Below, piece by piece: positions 6,310 through 9,026 of a stretch of DNA of 9,026 nt. Position 1 is the stretch's first letter; each line of letters opens with the position of its first letter. The notes beneath the pieces were generated by a model. It was not told the origin of the DNA. It did no database searches and saw only the letters and a list, made by a program, of their open reading frames with translations. Source of the stretch: an uncultured Eubacteriales bacterium (GTDB lineage: Bacteria > Bacillota > Clostridia > Oscillospirales > Oscillospiraceae); assembly GCA_900549495.1 (NCBI GenBank), contig UROL01000075.1:1-9026 (forward strand). Direction: 5' to 3'. A program made the position numbers and the translations under genes.

Positions 6310-6326
6310 CTGTACTACGGTACAGT
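6309..6326. promoter_or_regulatory. 18-bp perfect dyad, candidate operator
   Basis: ACTGTAC (6309-6315) and GTACAGT (6320-6326) are perfect complements around a 4-nt centre. The dyad begins 3 bp beyond the LuxR-type gene's stop codon and touches the -35 of the candidate promoter for the next gene. Its centre is about 43 bp upstream of the predicted start, the classical place for an activator that contacts RNA polymerase. It loosely resembles a lux-box-like CTGTAC...GTACAG palindrome. No T run follows on the minus strand, so a terminator is unlikely in that direction. Confidence 0.45.
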
Positions 6327-6329
6327 CTT

Positions 6330-8687
6330 TTATAAAATATTCAGGCTTCTGGCAATCTGGACGGCATCCACCATGTTCTTGGCCTGGAGCTTCCGGTAGT
6401 TTTCCGAGGCGTGGTATTTCACCGTCCGGGGGGAGATGTGCAGCTGCTGGGCGATTTCGTTGGTACTCCGCCCCGCCGCCTGGAGCCGCAGCACCTCCAA
6501 TGCGGTATCGGAGAAGGTGGAAACGTCTATCCCCGTCCCCTTGAGATAGTTGGGATACAGCCGGGCCATATGCTCTGTCTCCTCCAGCACCTGGCCGAAC
6601 CACGCCCGCTGGGCCGGAGTCTCGGCGCAGAAGCAGGACTTCACCTCTGTCAGCAGGGGGAGAACGGCGGCCCCCTTCTCGCTGAGGATGGGGACAAAAT
6701 GGTATTCCCCAATCCGCCCCAGAAGCTGGAGGAAGTCCTCCTTCCAGGGTCTGCCTATCCGCCGCAGGACAATGGCGCTGAGCACCCCGCACTCCATCTG
6801 AAAATAGGTGCGCTGGGCATAGTCGGCATAGGCCAGCATCCGCTGAAGCAGCACCAGGGCATCGGTGTGCTTCCCCAGGGCGATGTAGCAGTAGATTTTC
6901 ACCATGTACAGGTAGCGGTTCAGGGTGCAGAATTCCACGGTCTCGTCCGGTGCCTGGGCCAGCCACTGGCCGATTGCCTCGGTCTCGTTCCGGTAGAGCT
7001 TCAGCCAGCAGCCGAAGGCCCGGATGGAATCGAAGAGCTGGGGCACGCTGTCCGGCGGGATGCCACGAAGTGTCCCTGCCACCAGCCGCTGGGCGTAGTC
7101 CAGATCCCCGGTGGTCAGGGCCAGCTTGGCTTGCAGGGCAGTATCCACCCAGGCCATCTCCACGATGCCGTTGTTCTGGCACTGGCTCTGGGCCTTGGTA
7201 AGGTAGCTGAGAACCCGGAACCGGTCACCGCCCTTTTCATAGGTGCTCTCCCCCAAGGCGGTTTGCACCAGGCCGATGCCGGTTTTCCCCAGCATTTTCT
7301 CCACCATTGGCCCGATGGTGCCTGCCAGAAGCAGGTCGGTTTTGCTCCACTCGCAGAAGTCCTTGCCCCCATTCATCACACTGGGCTGATTGTTGGTCAG
7401 CGATACCGGCCGCAGGGCATTGCCATTGCCCCGAACCAGGGTGGAGGCAGCCCGAAAAATCTGCGCCATATTCTTGATGCCCCGGTGGGGCAAAATCACA
7501 TCCAGATACAGCAGCTGGGCCTTGGCCTCGTCCCGGTCACTGCCCTTGGCCTGGGCGGCATAGTCTGCTAGGCGGCCATACCAGTATTCGCTCTGCTCCG
7601 TGTTCATCAGCACGGAGTGCAGGGCACTCAGGGCAGTCATCAGCACCGGCTCCTTCTCCACCTCCTGGGGAGAAAGGGCCTGATAGAAGTTCCGCAGGGC
7701 CCAGTAGTGCCCCACCCCCATGTGCTTTCTGGCCTCCCGAACCAGCAGGGCATGGATGCTCTCCTCTGCCCCGCACTGCCGGTATAGGGCCAGGGCCTGC
7801 ATGGTGTGGCCCTGGCGCTCCTCATATCGGCCCCCATGGTAGAGCAGCCGATTGCACCGGCTGCGGCCAAAGGTTTTCTCTGCCCGGCTGCGGAGGGTTT
7901 CCAGCAGCAGGGGGCGAATCCGCCACATTCCGTCATCGCATTGCAGAATATTGCCCACGCACTCCGCCTGGCTCAGCAGCCGGGCGCTGGCATCGTCCCC
8001 GGTGATATACTCCGCCATGGCCGGGGTAAAGGCATCCACCAGGCTCATTTCCATCAGGAAGGTTTGCACGTCCCGGCTCCAATGGCTGACGACCTCCTGG
8101 TCCAGATAGGCTATAAAGGCCCGGCGAACCTCTTCCTCCAGGGCGGGGCCGTCCTGGGCCCCCTGCTGCATCCGGCGGATGGCCAGCCCCAGGGCCATGC
8201 CATTCCCCTCTGCCAGCTCCAGCCACCGCTGCTGCCGCTGGGCTGACAGGTTCAGCCCAGCCTGGGCGCAGAGCTCCGCCATTTCCTGGGAATCCACCCG
8301 CAGCTCCGCTTCGGAGATTACCAGCACCCCGGACTGCAGCGCCAGCACGGAAAGCCAGGAGGGGAGCCTGGCCCGGCCTATCATCACCATCCGGACCCCC
8401 GCCCCGGCCTGGGCCAGAATCTTCCGCTGCACCTGCTCGTCCTGGACGCAGTGGAGGTTATCCAGCACGGCGTAGCCCTTGGGGCTGCACATTTCCAGCT
8501 CTGCCAGCACCTGCCCCGGTGCATTCTGGCAGTCAATCCACATGGTCTTCCCCCGGGGGAACACCTGCTCTACGGTGCTGGTTTTCCCAAAGCCTGTGGC
8601 CCCATACAGATAAATATCGGCCCCGGCCTCCGCCCCCCGGCGCAGCTTTTCCGCCACTCGCCGGGAAAATTGCCTCTGATTGCTCAC
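6330..8687 (-). CDS. LuxR-family transcriptional regulator with STAND/MalT-like P-loop ATPase (LAL-type)
   Basis: The protein has 785 residues from the GTG at 8687. An upstream in-frame ATG at 8756 falls in the promoter's -35 hexamer and cannot be the start. The N-terminal ATPase shows Walker A GATGFGKT (29-36), a Walker B-like AVLDN (73-77), a sensor-like MIGRARLPSWL (102-112) and VISEAELR (123-130). The middle of the protein, roughly 280-700, is helical and TPR-like, with a conserved-looking insert around VMNGGKDFCEWSK. Residues 725-785 form a LuxR-type helix-turn-helix: recognition helix region TNEIAQQLHISPRTVKYH, ending in AVQIARSLNIL. Proteins of this build are ATP- and ligand-gated activators that oligomerise on DNA. 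The inducer is unknown; the long repeat region would hold the sensor. It could control the secreted-protein gene downstream and, less certainly, the convergent sugar operon. The gene has its own promoter and no clear terminator before the next gene. Confidence 0.93.
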   Translation of the reverse strand: MSNQRQFSRRVAEKLRRGAEAGADIYLYGATGFGKTSTVEQVFPRGKTMWIDCQNAPGQVLAELEMCSPKGYAVLDNLHCVQDEQVQRKILAQAGAGVRMVMIGRARLPSWLSVLALQSGVLVISEAELRVDSQEMAELCAQAGLNLSAQRQQRWLELAEGNGMALGLAIRRMQQGAQDGPALEEEVRRAFIAYLDQEVVSHWSRDVQTFLMEMSLVDAFTPAMAEYITGDDASARLLSQAECVGNILQCDDGMWRIRPLLLETLRSRAEKTFGRSRCNRLLYHGGRYEERQGHTMQALALYRQCGAEESIHALLVREARKHMGVGHYWALRNFYQALSPQEVEKEPVLMTALSALHSVLMNTEQSEYWYGRLADYAAQAKGSDRDEAKAQLLYLDVILPHRGIKNMAQIFRAASTLVRGNGNALRPVSLTNNQPSVMNGGKDFCEWSKTDLLLAGTIGPMVEKMLGKTGIGLVQTALGESTYEKGGDRFRVLSYLTKAQSQCQNNGIVEMAWVDTALQAKLALTTGDLDYAQRLVAGTLRGIPPDSVPQLFDSIRAFGCWLKLYRNETEAIGQWLAQAPDETVEFCTLNRYLYMVKIYCYIALGKHTDALVLLQRMLAYADYAQRTYFQMECGVLSAIVLRRIGRPWKEDFLQLLGRIGEYHFVPILSEKGAAVLPLLTEVKSCFCAETPAQRAWFGQVLEETEHMARLYPNYLKGTGIDVSTFSDTALEVLRLQAAGRSTNEIAQQLHISPRTVKYHASENYRKLQAKNMVDAVQIARSLNIL

Positions 8688-8694
8688 ATTTCTC

Positions 8695-8699
8695 CCTCC
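8695..8699 (-). promoter_or_regulatory. Ribosome binding site that fixes the GTG start of the LuxR-type regulator
   Basis: GGAGG on the minus strand (8699-8695), within GGGAGGGAG, lies 7 bp before the GTG at 8687-8685. The predicted transcript start near 8721 is about 34 nt upstream, so only this start and later ones are on the mRNA. Confidence 0.85.
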
Positions 8700-8700
8700 C

Positions 8701-8710
8701 TTCCCGGGAA
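8701..8710. repeat. 10-bp palindrome in the regulator's 5' leader
   Basis: TTCCCGGGAA is a perfect palindrome between the predicted transcript start (about 8721) and the ribosome site. It could be an operator for autoregulation, or it may be chance in GC-rich DNA. It shares no obvious sequence with the dyad at 6309-6326. Confidence 0.3.
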
Positions 8711-8727
8711 TATCCAAATACTTTCTT

Positions 8728-8756
8728 ATTTTACACTTCTGCCCCGCCCCTGTCAA
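8728..8756 (-). promoter_or_regulatory. Sigma-A promoter of the LuxR-type regulator gene
   Basis: On the minus strand a perfect -35 TTGACA (8756-8751), a 17-bp spacer and a five-of-six -10 TAAAAT (8733-8728) form an almost ideal vegetative promoter. Transcription would start near 8721, giving a leader of about 34 nt. The spacer contains GGGGCGGGGC, unusually GC-rich for a spacer. A terminator about 30 bp further upstream shields it from incoming transcription. Confidence 0.85.
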
Positions 8757-8786
8757 TCAACAAACGCCCCTGCCTTCCCATAAAAA

Positions 8787-8815
8787 TTTCTCCCGCCCCA
8801 ACAGGGCGGGAGAAA
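8787..8815 (-). terminator. Strong intrinsic terminator, minus strand
   Basis: A perfect 12-bp stem (TTTCTCCCGCCC at 8787-8798, its complement at 8804-8815) with a 5-nt loop CAACA is followed on the minus strand by TTTTT (8786-8782). It would stop transcription entering from the right, just before the regulator's promoter. The gene it belongs to is not in the window. On the + strand no T run follows. Confidence 0.82.
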
Positions 8816-8830
8816 AATGCAAACACTTTC

Positions 8831-8872
8831 GGGGCGATGAAAAACGCCCGCAACGTTGCGGTTTCTGGGCAG
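8831..8872. repeat. Palindromic intergenic element, copy A (42 bp)
   Basis: This copy matches the one at 8913-8954 at 37 of 42 positions. It holds a hairpin GGGCG/CGCCC (8832-8836 with 8845-8849) and a perfect 14-bp palindrome CCGCAACGTTGCGG (8848-8861). It has the look of the short, structured GGGGCG...CGCCC intergenic repeats I recall from gut Clostridia. No coding sequence overlaps it. Confidence 0.7.
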
Positions 8873-8892
8873 TCGGATGGATGGTAAAATGT

Positions 8893-8908
8893 AAACTCTT
8901 TTGAGTTT
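8893..8908. repeat. Short hairpin between the two palindromic elements
   Basis: AAACTC-TTTT-GAGTTT is a perfect 6-bp stem with a T4 loop. The sequence before it (AAAATGTAAACTCTTTT, 8886-8902) resembles that before copy A (AAAATGCAAACACTTTC, 8814-8830). The repeated unit is therefore about 60 bp, and copy B carries a 10-bp longer linker. Confidence 0.5.
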
Positions 8909-8912
8909 CGTA

Positions 8913-8954
8913 GGGGCGATGAAAATCGCCCGAAACTTTCCGGTTTCCGGGCAG
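8913..8954. repeat. Palindromic intergenic element, copy B (42 bp)
   Basis: This is a diverged copy of 8831-8872, with five substitutions and no indel within the 42 bp. One change (A to T at element position 14) extends the first hairpin to six pairs, GGGCGA/TCGCCC. The 14-bp palindrome of copy A is broken here and is replaced by GAAAC...GTTTC (8932-8936, 8943-8947). Confidence 0.7.
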
Positions 8955-8980
8955 CACGTTGAGTGGTACGCACCCCTCCC

Positions 8981-9026
8981 GGCTCCCTCTCTGAGGGAGC
9001 TGCTGAGCGAATGCGAAGCTGAGGGA
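8981..9026. repeat. Palindromic repeat element, cut by the right window edge
   Basis: GCTCCCTC-TCT-GAGGGAGC is a perfect 8-bp hairpin (8982-9000). It is followed by a second arm in which CTGAGGGA (9019-9026) repeats the CTGAGGGAG of the first. The pattern of CTCCCTC, GAGGGAGCTG, a short variable stem and CTGAGGGA matches a dispersed intergenic element that I recall as common in Oscillospirales. It is unlikely to be coding. The full length lies beyond the window. Confidence 0.6.

Noticed and set aside
6309..6326. Dyad read as the terminator of the LuxR-type gene
   Set aside because: The stem is only 7 bp and the minus strand continues TTGCATATTGACC without a T run, so intrinsic termination in that direction is unlikely. 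A plus-direction terminator would have no gene to serve.
6130..7182. 350-codon minus-strand frame overlapping the 3' half of the LuxR-type gene and its downstream gap
   Set aside because: It is an out-of-frame shadow of the regulator, Arg/Gly/Pro-rich, without a ribosome site or family motif.
6411..7571. 386-codon plus-strand frame antisense to the LuxR-type gene
   Set aside because: Composition is typical of a reverse-complement shadow and it has no domain; the minus-strand gene has clear ATPase and HTH motifs.
8814..8954. CRISPR array
   Set aside because: There are only two diverged copies, with an 82-bp period, internal palindromes and similar flanks rather than unique spacers, and no cas gene is nearby.

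Overview
The window looks like chromosomal DNA from a GC-rich, gut-type member of the Clostridia, most likely Oscillospirales (Oscillospiraceae/Ruminococcaceae). The evidence for this is AGGAGG-type ribosome sites, sigma-A-like promoters, a MalT-like LuxR regulator of a type common in these bacteria, a small secreted protein with a Gram-positive signal peptide, and short palindromic intergenic repeats like those abundant in this order. The lineage is inferred from style, not from a marker gene.

Left block (1-5385, + strand): six tightly packed genes read as one operon. In order they are a class II (FucA/OtnC-type) aldolase or decarboxylase cut by the window edge, a class II ketose-bisphosphate (GatY/KbaY/Fba-like) aldolase, an Asp/Glu/hydantoin racemase-superfamily protein, an FGGY sugar kinase, a four-carbon acid sugar kinase (DUF1537/OtnK family) and a GmhA-like SIS sugar-phosphate isomerase. 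Gaps are 1-21 bp, and the two kinases overlap by an ATGA. The operon ends at a strong hairpin terminator (5392-5437) that starts 6 bp after the last stop codon. The set implies phosphorylation, isomerisation and aldol or decarboxylative cleavage of an unusual sugar or sugar acid to central metabolites. The substrate cannot be read from the sequence. The operon promoter, transporter and any dehydrogenase would lie to the left.

Right block (5563-8687, - strand): a 785-residue STAND/LuxR-type regulator (P-loop ATPase, helical repeats, C-terminal LuxR HTH) is followed by a small secreted acidic protein. The regulator has a near-consensus promoter (TTGACA, 17 bp, TAAAAT at 8756-8728), which shows that its start is the GTG at 8687 and not the ATG at 8756. 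Between the two genes lies a perfect 18-bp dyad (6309-6326). It sits about 43 bp upstream of a possible start site for the secreted-protein gene, followed by a roughly 160-nt leader with several hairpins. This suggests the LuxR-type protein controls the secreted protein, as a testable inference.

Right edge (8757-9026): no gene. It holds a strong minus-strand terminator, two diverged copies of a 42-bp palindromic element, a small hairpin, and the start of a further palindromic element that runs off the window.
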